DNA of 64,000 nucleotides, from NCBI GenBank assembly GCA_043772005.1, contig JAYVGP010000007.1, positions 62,001-126,000 on the forward strand, in the 5' to 3' direction. This document shows positions 1-8,385 of the stretch, one piece after another. The notes beneath the pieces are model-generated. The model was not told the DNA's origin and did no database searches. It saw only the letters and a list, made by a program, of their open reading frames with translations. Made by a program: the position numbers and the translations under genes. How positions within the stretch are numbered: the first letter of the stretch is position 1; every line of letters begins with the position of its first letter. The stretch comes from JAYSSF01 sp043772005 (GTDB taxonomy: Bacteria > Patescibacteriota > Gracilibacteria > Absconditabacterales > Absconditicoccaceae).

Positions 1-817
1 TATCTTTCAATAATGGATACTTTTCTTTTAATTCACTGACACCATGAGATACTGACCGAAGATAGTATCAAATAGCATCCATATCTTTATCGTATTCTTC
101 TTTAATAATAAATCATTTAGCACCATAAATCTTTTCTTGTGTTAGTCTCGCCGTCTTGGCACATTGGGTTGTTCCATTTACTTTTTCGATATCAGGTAAG
201 AGAATATTTCTTACTGCTCATGTAATGTCCATCAGGGTTGCTCCTGCTTTTGGGTAAATAATTGATGGATTTTCTTTATTTGCAACTGGTAGTTCCACAC
301 TCGAAGTAAGAGTGATTTGGTTCACCAAACTACTTACTCATGATTTTTTAGATGTTATTATTTGAGCAATATCTTGTTTTGTTCATTGAGTTCACTCATT
401 AATACGCATATTTGTAATCAAATTGATTGTAACAAGAAAATATAACATAACATACGCTTTTTTGATTGGTACTCACGCAACAAAAATCATATCATCAACT
501 CATTGTTGAGTGATATCTTTAACCTTATTCCAAAGTTCAATAATAATTTCTCTGGTAGATAAGGAATTACTTATTTGCATAAATATATCTTTTATTTGGC
601 TACTATCAACAGAAATACGGAGTTTCTCAACAATAGATTTACATTTTAATACATCAATCTGCTGTACAAGATCCTCCATTATCGATGGTATATCAGTCAA
701 GTAAGTGCAAGCCTCCTGAATAAACATGCTTGAATCAAATAGGATTACGGTGGGGTCATTTATAAAGCGTCCATCATCTCATTTTTCAGTAATTCAAGAC
801 GTAATTTTTAATATCAT
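1..817 (-). CDS. Hypothetical protein, 3' end beyond window
   Basis: The frame is open from the window edge to an ATG at 815-817, with a TAA at 878-880 just upstream, so about 272 residues are visible and the C-terminus lies outside the window. TGA is read as Gly at several places (for example 794-796, 500-502, 473-475, 392-394), which joins what would otherwise be fragments. The N-terminal half is helical and charged. A hydrophobic stretch around residues 120-135 (AYVMLYFLVTINLI) could be a membrane or buried helix. I recognise no family. It is the most distal visible gene of a minus-strand group with the LysM gene and the 240-aa gene upstream, so the three may share an envelope-related role (inference). 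Confidence 0.6.
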
Positions 818-905
818 TCTATTAGTGTGTAGTAAATTAAATATTACAGTAGATTTCACATAGACATAGAACCATTGTTATGTATGAAATCTAGTACGTA
901 ATTTA

Positions 906-1703
906 TTATCTTGAGGTACCAGTTAATGCTGGTTCTGAGTGTAATGCACTATGGTTGGGGTCTACTATAAATAATTTCTGTCCAATTCAGATATTGTCAG
1001 ACTTAAGATTATTCAAATCCTTAATCTGATCTATGGTTATACCATACTGATGAGCAAGTTTATAGAGAGTATCTCATTTTTTAACTAAAATAGCTGAATG
1101 ACTAGAGATTTCAGTATCATTATTTTGAGGAGTACGATCTAATGTCATAAATGCTATAAGAGAAGTCAATGTAATTAAGGTAAATGCAGTTCAAAATTGA
1201 TTTATCTTTTTATCAGACGGCATAAATAATCAAGTATATTTTGAGTCAAAAAATAGTGCTTCGTGTAATCACTGAATCTTTTGTGTAATCTTCTTATCAA
1301 TTTTGTAGCTAGATGACCGTAATCAAGCCTGTTTCAATTGCATATCAATAATACCATGAATTGCATCAACATAACAATCTTGTTTCTGAGGAACTATATG
1401 TTTGAAAATATATGATACTACTTCGTTGAGATTAAAATTTCATTGCTCAATTTGCTTATGCATGTCTCATGATTCTCGCGAATCTCAAATATCTCTTGGC
1501 TGTTTAATAAATGTATCAATACGCTTATCAGCAGCTGTCATATTACTCACCCTGATCTCCACAGAAATATCTGACGGAATATGAAGTTTTGTATTCCTTA
1601 TCATCGTAGTTCATATTTCCAATACATGATTCTTGATAAATCAAATAATACCCTTTCATGTAAGAGCAGGGGTTCAGATAAAAGTATTGTGATTAAGAGT
1701 CAT
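906..1703 (-). CDS. Membrane-anchored protein with C-terminal LysM domain
   Basis: The 265-residue frame starts at ATG 1701-1703 and ends at TAA 906-908; TAG 1722-1724 bounds it upstream. Residues 1-160 form a soluble domain I do not recognise, rich in I, D and K. A single hydrophobic segment follows at about 167-187 (AFTLITLTSLIAF). A LysM domain sits at about 203-248, with KKGDTLYKLAHQYGITIDQI and then the NIGIGQKLFIV end typical of the fold; two of its glycines are TGA. LysM domains bind N-acetylglucosamine polymers such as peptidoglycan. The layout suggests a cytoplasmic N-terminal domain, one membrane span and a wall-facing LysM. The gene lies 35 bp downstream of the 240-aa gene, probably in one transcript. 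Confidence 0.75.
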
Positions 1704-1738
1704 AATTAATATACTTACACACTAAATAAATCAGGAAA

Positions 1739-2461
1739 CTACTTAAATACTCTGTTTGTAAGATACGTGTTCATAATATTATCAACTGACTTAGATAATG
1801 ATTGAGCTATATTTTTAATATCAATATTCATTGATGATTCTTGCTCAATTCTTGCTTTTTTACTACTCTCTCCATCAAACACAACTTGAATTGATACTCA
1901 GTGGTTATGAGGATTCTGATTTAGTGATTGCTCAACTGCCTTCTGCAATTCCTTAGAAGGGTCTCGATAGATATCTTTCTCCCCAAGGGTCATATAGTTT
2001 GTAATTGCAGTATGCTGCCTTCAGTTAGCGTCATTATTAAATCATGTTTCATCTTCTAAATATCTTTGATTCGTATATGATGATCTTTTAATAAGACCTC
2101 AGCAATGAATGATAATTTCTGTGAGTTCCTTACCAAGAAATTCAAATTCATACTCAATGTTATCAATAAGATAGTATTCACTCTTATCTACGTATGCTGT
2201 CACTCTATCACATTCAATATCTCATATCATATATCATACCCCACCAATAGTCTGTGTAGATTTTACCTCATAGAACTCAAGATTTTGTACGGAATATCCC
2301 TCTTTAGTTATTAGTCTTTTCGTAACTTCCTCATTGGTATGTTCGATCAATGCTTGCGCTTCGAAAGCCTTAGCTATATCATTTTTATACGAAAATGCCA
2401 ACAATCAAAGTATTGACGTTATGATTCATATCTTTTTCCAAGAAGGTTTTAATGTACTCAT
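1739..2461 (-). CDS. Hypothetical protein with N-terminal membrane anchor
   Basis: The 240-residue frame runs from ATG 2459-2461 to TAG 1739-1741. The N-terminus (MSTLKPSWKKI, then GIITSILGLLAFSY with TGA as both glycines) is a positively charged patch followed by one hydrophobic helix at about 12-26, a signal anchor. The rest is soluble and rich in E, K and N. It includes VTAYVDKSEYYLIDNIEYEF, which looks like beta strands, and ends in a charged helix. I do not recognise the family. It is the first gene of the minus-strand group ending at the window edge and is divergent from lepA, with about 100 bp between the start codons. That gap probably holds both promoters, though no clear motif was seen there. 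Confidence 0.65.
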
Positions 2462-2563
2462 CAATCAAATATAGTAGAATTACTAGTTATTATTATATCT
2501 ACTTGCTAAACATATGTCAAATAATACATCAATCTTGTATCAGACGCCATTTTCACTATAAAC

Positions 2564-4513
2564 ATGAGTATGGATAAGATTCGTAATTTTTGTATTATTG
2601 CACATATTGATCACGGCAAGAGCACACTTGCCGACCGTATGCTCGAGATCACTGGGACCATCAAGGCTAGTAAAAATAGTCAGGTTTTGGACAAGCTCGA
2701 ACTCGAACAAGAACGTGGTATCACGATCAAGCTCACACCTGCTCGTATGCAATGGAAGTGATATGAGCTCAATCTGATTGATACACCATGACACGTGGAT
2801 TTTCAGTATGAAGTGAGTCGTAGTCTGGCAGCATGTCAGTGAGTAGTGTTACTGGTAGATGCAAGTCAGGGTATCCAAGCTCAGACTCTCTCGACTCTCT
2901 ATATGGCGATTGACTATGGGATGGAGATCATCCCAGTGCTCAACAAGATTGACCTCCCAGCAGCAAACCCCGAGCGTGTCGGAGCAGAGATTGAGAAGCT
3001 CTTGTGAATTCCAGTAGCTGACATCATCAAGGTGAGCGGCAAGACATGAGAAAATGTGGCGTCGGTATTGGATGAAATAATCTCCAAGGTGCCAGCCCCC
3101 ACTCCTCTCGTTCTGCCTGCATCTGCTCAAGCATGAGTAGCGAGATGTCTCATCTTTGATAGTGTCTTTGACCCATATAAGTGAGTGGTAGCCTATGTAC
3201 AAGTCGTCAATGGTGAGTTCAAAGCTGGACAAACCGTACATGCGATCCACAGTGAGACAGCTCTCAGCATCACTGAAGTATGACATTTTGCACCCAACTA
3301 TGTCACCGATCCTAAACTCTCACAAGGTCAGATCTGATATATTGTCACAGGCCAAAAGTCAGTCAGGGAAATTCAGATCGGAGATACTGTCGTGAGCAGA
3401 CTGGAACACAAAGAAGATGCTACCATCCCTGGATTTAAGAAGATTAAGCCGTATGTGTATGCTGGAGTCTATCCAATGAGTAATGATGAGTTTGATAAGC
3501 TCAGAGACGCATTTGAAAGACTCGCACTCAATGATAGTGCCATCGAATATGAATATGAAAATAATAAAGCACTCGGATTTGGCTTCCGTTGTGGGTTTCT
3601 CGGGATGTTGCATATGGATATTGTCAAGGAGCGTCTCGTAAGAGAACACAAAGTCGAGACAATCTTCACTATCCCCAATGTAGTCTACCTTGTCCAGTCC
3701 AAACAAACAAATCTTGACGATATCAAATCAGGTAAGAATCTCATTGATCTTGCGAGGACTGGTATGTGGAAATATATCGCACAACATGAAAAACGAGATG
3801 ATATTGATATACTTATCGCTCTCGAAGATCACCTCCTCATCGAAGCAATATCGGTGAGATGTAAACGCTGGCTGATTGTGAGATCTGGTGGAGAGATGAT
3901 CCCCAACTGACTCGTCGAGACCATGCTAGAACCTATGACCAATATCGAAGTAGTGGGACCAGCGGACTATTATGGTAATATATCCAAGCTATGCCAGGAT
4001 TATCGTGGACAACTCAAAAGTACCGAATACATCAACGATAGAGTCTTGTGGAAATATCGTATCCCGCTGGGAGAGATTATTATTGATTTTTATGATCAAC
4101 TCAAAAGTCTGACAAGATGATACGCTACCATGAATTATGAGTTTGTGGGTTATGAAAAATCAGAGTTGGACAAGGTAGATATCTTAATCAATGGTGAACT
4201 CGCAGAATCATTCTCCATGATAGTACATAGTAGTAAGGCGTACTCGACTGGGTCAGATATTGTGACCAGACTCAAGGAACTCATCCCCAAACATCTATTT
4301 TCGATCCCGCTACAAGCAGCAATCGGGGCTAAGATTATCGCTCGTGAGACAATTTCAGCGATCAAAAAAGACGTTATTGCTAAGTGTTATGGCTGAGACA
4401 TCTCTCGTAAACGTAAACTTCTCGAACAGCAGAAAGAAGGTAAGAAGAAGATGAAAGAATTTGGTCGTGTCAGCGTACCCAATGATATCTTTATTAAGAT
4501 GGTGACGAGGTAA
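2564..4513 (+). CDS. lepA: Elongation factor 4 (LepA), ribosome back-translocase GTPase
   Basis: The 649-residue frame joins many pieces across TGA-Gly codons. LepA is a translational GTPase acting on the 70S ribosome. Visible motifs are the P-loop AHIDHGKST (about 13-21), G2/switch I ERGITIK, DTPGH at 73-77 with TGA as the invariant Gly, and NKIDLP. The LepA signature GFGFRCGFLGMLHMDIVKER and a basic C-terminal tail ending GKKKMKEFGRVSVPNDIF complete the family pattern. Usual length is about 600; the excess is mostly a stretch at about 390-450 between VYLVQSK and EPMTNIEVVGPADYYG, where relatives have a much shorter linker. It stands alone on the plus strand between minus-strand genes. Confidence 0.95.
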
Positions 4514-4532
4514 TTAGTTTTATATACTGATC

Positions 4533-5294
4533 CTAGCCTCCTATTCGATATTCAATACTCAAAAATTTTCTAAACTGATCAAATACCTCCTCATTAAGAT
4601 CATTCTTATCCATAGTAAGAGTTATAAATTCCTTCATATCACTCAAACGATTTTGTATTGATTTAAACATTTTTTTCTCTTTTGGGGAAGATCGATCTTC
4701 TTTTATATCATATAGTTGTCATTCCAAGTTATCTATCAATCTAATCCGGCTTCTCTGTAATTGATATATGAAATACCTTCTAAGGTCTTTGGAGTGGAAA
4801 TATTGCACAATATCTAATTCATTGTCTATTCATACACCATTAAAGTAATCATTTATATTTGTATATATTCGGTAATTTGACTTTAAGGTATATATTACAT
4901 CTTCAATTTCACCATAATTTAAGGCAGAATCATTATTGAATACATCATCTATTAACCCATATAAATTACGAATATATATATTTATTTCTACTTTTCTAAA
5001 GCTAATATCGTGATGTAGTGTTTTTTTTAGAATTTCACCCATCTCAATCCTTATACAAGCTTCATCTTTTGCCCTAGTCAAAGCATATACTATAAAAGAA
5101 TATGATAAACCTATTTCCTTGAGAAGTCCACTAGCGGTCTCTATATCAACTAAAGGTAAATTTGATCATCTAATTTGTATAACAAGTTCTTCGAATGAAG
5201 AAGCTAAAAAATAATCCCTATTATCTTCATAGAGTATTCTTAGTGCATATTGCATGTCTTCCCTTTTTTCTAGTGATAGTTTATACTCTAACAT
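4533..5294 (-). CDS. Hypothetical helical protein
   Basis: The 253-residue frame runs from ATG 5292-5294 to TAG 4533-4535, with TGA-Gly codons near 5166, 4830 and 4708. It is almost entirely helical and charged, rich in E, D, K, I and Y, with no signal peptide, membrane span or Cys cluster. Segments such as KIRDQ-like helices are absent; the best marked part is HHDISFRKVEINIYIRNLYG (about 90-110). No family was recognised. It converges with lepA, and the two stop codons are only about 20 bp apart. It is separated from the next minus-strand operon by a terminator at 5424-5448, so it probably has its own promoter in 5295-5420, which is strongly AT-rich. Confidence 0.6.
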
Positions 5295-5423
5295 AATGAA
5301 TTTATAAAAGAATAGCATATCTTAAACATAAGGTTAATTTTCTAATTACCAGATACACAGTAATTTATTTATCATTATAAATATACTTATTATAAATGTC
5401 AATTTTTTCATATAAAAACAGTT

Positions 5424-5448
5424 GAGCCGAAGGAAATTCCTTCGGCTC
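5424..5448 (-). terminator. Rho-independent terminator of the ileS operon
   Basis: A perfect 12-bp inverted repeat (GAGCCGAAGGAA / TTCCTTCGGCTC, one-base loop) lies 4 bp past the stop of the 193-aa membrane-protein gene. On the minus strand it is followed by AACTGTTTTTATATG, so it terminates the minus-strand transcript coming from 11454. Confidence 0.9.
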
Positions 5449-5452
5449 ATTA

Positions 5453-6034
5453 TTAACTCTTGACGTAAACTCGATTTCCTCCTTTAGAGAGTCGATATCT
5501 ACCACCCCTTCTTCCTTCATAAATTTCATACTTCTTAGGCAAGAGATATTCTTTCATCGATATAAACCACAAAGAACTTGTAGCGTATAAAAGAATAAAA
5601 GATACAATAAACTCCATAATAAGAGTAATAGCAAGACCAGAACCTAAGCAAAGCATATAAACAATTGGCTCGTCTCTACAATCTCTACTTAATAGACAAA
5701 GTATTACAGGCATTTCTACACATAAAAATAGTACTGCAATAATAACCCACTTAGTGGATGTACCATAAACATAAGTTTTCATAAACATCAGAGCAAACGC
5801 AACAATACATGCTCCAATAATAAATACATTGGGAACATCGTATATTGACCATGCGGCCATTATTACACTTTGTTGACCATGTCTGCTCATAAAGAGAAGA
5901 GCTAAAGTAGAAACTAAGACAAACAACGTAGATACCTTTACTACTCTAAGTAACTCAGGTAGAAGAAATTTTTTTTTCATACAAAGTAAGGGTTTTTTAA
6001 AGTTAGCACATTTTTGTTTTAACAAAAAAATCAT
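5453..6034 (-). CDS. Four-TM membrane protein with basic GGRYRL tail
   Basis: The 193-residue frame ends at TAA 5453-5455. Four hydrophobic segments are visible, at about 31-49, 68-87, 94-112 and 128-150. The basic tail EGRRGGRYRLSKGGNRVYVK resembles the short basic adaptor module known from chlorella-virus proteins (GPRGGRY-type); this is a motif likeness only. An inner ATG at 5978-5980 (MKKKFLLPELL) is an equally credible start. None of its roughly ten glycines is TGA, unlike most genes here. It is last in the ileS operon, directly before the terminator. Function unknown. Confidence 0.65.
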   Translation of the reverse strand: MIFLLKQKCANFKKPLLCMKKKFLLPELLRVVKVSTLFVLVSTLALLFMSRHGQQSVIMAAWSIYDVPNVFIIGACIVAFALMFMKTYVYGTSTKWVIIAVLFLCVEMPVILCLLSRDCRDEPIVYMLCLGSGLAITLIMEFIVSFILLYATSSLWFISMKEYLLPKKYEIYEGRRGGRYRLSKGGNRVYVKS

Positions 6035-6067
6035 ACAAATGTATGATTCTATTGCAAGTGATTATTA

Positions 6068-6790
6068 TTATATCTTCTTAATTGAAAATGTCATCTTATA
6101 TTCATCACAATCCACCTCGACTAATCAGTCTGGTGAAGCGATCTCACTCACGAGCGTAGCGAGTGTCTCTCCTGTAATATAGGAACCAAATCATGTGGTC
6201 AGCTCCTCTGGAGCTCCAGTGATCGAGAGTTGGATACGATCTGATACGTCATATCATGATGATTTACGAGCATCTTGGATGGCACGCACGAGCTCACGAG
6301 CATCTCACTCTAACTTGAGCTCTGGCGTAATCGCTGTATCGAGCAACAAGACAGTATCACGATCGACTGCGACGTCCTGACTGGCATCCGCAGACTGATA
6401 CTCAACTTCGTATTCGTCAGATGAGATCGTATAATCACCTACCTGGATCTGACCTCACTCGAGTTGAGTATAGTTACCAGACTTGGCCTCACGGATCACG
6501 TCTTGCATGGCTCCACCGAGGCGCTTACCGAGCATACGAGCGTTGGGCTTGACGATCATAGTCACCAACTGTGAGATACTAGGATCGATGGTGAGAGTCT
6601 TGAGATTGAGCTCTTCACGTATGATATCGAGATAATAATCCTCCAGTGTCACATTGATACGACCAGATGCCAGCGGCTGCTTGATCTTGATCTTACGCTG
6701 AGATCTCAGTGACAGTCATAGCTCCACGATCTTCTGAGCTTGAGACATATTGTCGAGAAGTTGTTGATTGATAAGGGTTTTGAGAGACAT
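6068..6790 (-). CDS. ileS: Isoleucyl-tRNA synthetase, detached C-terminal domain
   Basis: The 240-residue frame runs from ATG 6788-6790 to TAA 6068-6070. It corresponds to the last quarter of a type-2 (eukaryote-like) IleRS. It has the junction helix IVELGLSLRSQRKIKIKQPL, then LNLKTLTI, the segment NARMLGKRLGGAMQDV, an ITPELKLEGDARELVRAIQD helix, and GAPEELTTGFGSYITGETL. In full-length enzymes this region follows the helical anticodon-binding domain and contacts the tRNA. Here it is a separate gene with its own start, 1.6 kb downstream of the catalytic part (8386-11454) on the same strand. The intervening genes are also co-directional, so both halves can come from one mRNA and presumably assemble in trans (inference). 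Confidence 0.9.
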
Positions 6791-6803
6791 GATAGCAATA
6801 ATA

Positions 6804-7274
6804 TTAATAAATCTTGTTTTGTTGTAATAGTGTGATAATCTTAGGAACCAGTTCTTTTTCATCATCAAATCTTAGATATTCTACCACTTCATCTAATTTA
6901 TGCCATTTTGTCTCTTTAATTTGACTAAGTTCACTTTCAGTTAAATTAGGCTCTCATGGTATAATCTCTTCTGTAGTAGCAGCAAACCAGTAAGTCTTTT
7001 TAACATGATTAAATCAATCACCAACATCATAAGCATATTCATTTATATTAATAAGATCCAATAGTATGATATTTTGAAATCAAGTCTCCTCTTTTGTTTC
7101 TCTTATAGCAGCAATTTCTGGAGTTTCTCATTGCTCAATGTGTCATTTGGCACTCGACCAACCAAATAGTTTCTCAGTCCATTGATAATAAATAAGATAC
7201 ACATATCGCATATTTTCTTCTTTTCTCAGTAAGAATGTTCATGCTGTTTCATGAGAGATTGTTCGTTGTTTCAT
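6804..7274 (-). CDS. Nudix hydrolase
   Basis: The 156-residue protein starts at ATG 7272-7274 and stops at TAA 6804-6806. The Nudix box is complete: GHIEQGETPEIAAIRETKEE followed by TGF fits GX5EX7REUXEEXGU, at about residues 45-67. The preceding YYQWTEKLFGWSSAKG is typical of bis(5'-nucleosyl)-tetraphosphatase (Ap4A) type Nudix enzymes. The family hydrolyses nucleoside diphosphates linked to another group; the substrate cannot be told from sequence. It lies between the two ileS fragments, 13 bp upstream of the C-terminal one. A second Nudix domain is embedded in the IleRS catalytic gene of the same operon. Confidence 0.88.
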
Positions 7275-7330
7275 AGTTTACTGCTCATCACTATTAAATA
7301 ACTCTATTATATTATATATTATCAATATTA

Positions 7331-7900
7331 TTACCAATCATAGAATGTATCTTCTCATCGTTTCTGTGGGTTGGTTTGGATATAATATTTGATTGCATTG
7401 TATTCTTTTTCGTTACGAATAATTCTATCATGAAAAGATCTTTGTCGAGCAAATGAATCAGAAAACAGAATCTTGATTCATTGTTTTTGTATTATTTTTG
7501 TTATATTTCATTTGAATAATTTCACAATCGATGACAATGATGGTCCTTCGTAGGGGCGGTTCGTTAAACCGCCCTCTTGATCAATTTTATCCATCGGGCG
7601 AATTATTGATTCGCCCCTACGGTCTGACAATGATTGTTTTGTTCCTAGAGTCAAGAGGATATGAATATGATTCGGCATCACAACAAACTCATGAATTTCT
7701 ATATAAGGCCTGGATTGTTCAATATGTTTGATTTGCTCTTCACAGATTCTACCTGCATCATTCAACCTTATCTCCTCATCTTCTACCTCTCAGAAGTAAT
7801 GCTGTCTTCCTGCCGTACAAATCGTGATGAAGTAAGCTCCACTACTAGTGTAGTCATATTCCGATCGACGAGGTGAGGTGCAGGCTGGGAAAGGTTTCAC
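7331..7900 (-). CDS. REP-associated tyrosine transposase (RayT, IS200-like Y1)
   Basis: About 189 residues from GTG 7898-7900 (no ATG fits; start uncertain) to TAA 7331-7333. It has the Y1/RayT pattern: SEYDYTSSGAYFITICTAGR, HYFG, RLNDAGRICEEQI, and the HUH motif in FVVMPNHIHILL. The catalytic-Tyr helix follows late (SFHDRIIRNEKEYNAIKYYI), and the end is typical (QTNPQKRGED). These proteins are single-strand DNA endonucleases linked to REP palindromes. The region between TLGTKQSL and PSLSSIVKLFKG is coded by a GC-rich palindromic repeat (7549-7621). The gene sits between the two halves of ileS, 8 bp after the preceding gene. Confidence 0.85.
7549..7621. repeat. REP-like double palindrome inside the transposase gene
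   Basis: CGTAGGGGCG at 7549-7558 is the exact reverse complement of CGCCCCTACG at 7612-7621. Inside lie two hairpins, GGCGGTT/AACCGCC (7556-7573) and GGGCGAAT/ATTCGCCC (7596-7616). GC content is far above the surrounding DNA. The repeat is in frame in the transposase gene and codes for its variable loop (RRGESIIRPMDKIDQEGGLT). Confidence 0.85.
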
Positions 7901-7907
7901 ATAGGGC

Positions 7908-8357
7908 TTATTTATAAAATTGATCTTGAGAAACAATATAGTCACTTGGATTGTTAGGCAAAACTTTTATTTCTATAGTATCACCTACTTTAGCGGTAAA
8001 TTTTCTCAATACATTTTGAAGCTGAATATTACGTCACAATATATAACTGTTTATAGTGTATAGCTCATTGTGAAACTTACACTCTCCCACGATATGATAT
8101 TCCTTAAAATGCATTCCTATAAATGTCACAAATAACGAACTTATTCCTGCAGATAGCGGATTAATATATGTATAGGCAGATTCTGAATTTTTATTATTAA
8201 TATATGTTGGATTAATAGAAATTATCTTTCACTTGATAGATTTAGTATGTGGATCAACTGGAGGAGTATAAAACATACTCCTGAGAAGGATATATAGTAA
8301 AGCCACTCAAACAAAACCAGCGATCGTAATCAATGATCAAGAGATCATATTAAGCAT
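7908..8357 (-). CDS. Small membrane-anchored hypothetical protein
   Basis: The 149-residue frame runs from ATG 8355-8357 to TAA 7908-7910. The N-terminus MLNMISGSLITIAGFVGVAL, continuing LYILLRSMFY, is a single membrane span at about 5-28. An extracytoplasmic beta-rich domain follows, with GKIISINPTYINNK, YHIVGECKFHNELYTINSY and KFTAKVGDTIEIKVLP. This strand order (internal Tyr-rich sheet, then GDTIEIKVLPNNPSDY) resembles DUF3592-type domains, but I would not assign it. It follows the ileS catalytic gene by 28 bp and precedes the transposase by 7 bp, inside the segment that separates the two ileS halves. Confidence 0.65.
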
Positions 8358-8385
8358 GAGAATATCAAAAAATAAATTAAAATAT

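Noticed and set aside
2849..3286. 145-aa minus-strand ORF inside lepA
   Set aside because: Lies opposite the conserved GTPase and domain-2 coding sequence and shows no recognisable motif.
2564..4513. Apparent pseudogenes: lepA, ftsH, ileS, valS and others broken by many TGA codons
   Set aside because: The breaks are all TGA, fall on conserved glycines and never shift the frame; table 25 restores intact proteins.
7531..7876. Plus-strand ORFs over the transposase
   Set aside because: The minus frame has the full RayT motif set including HIH; the plus ORFs are shadows.
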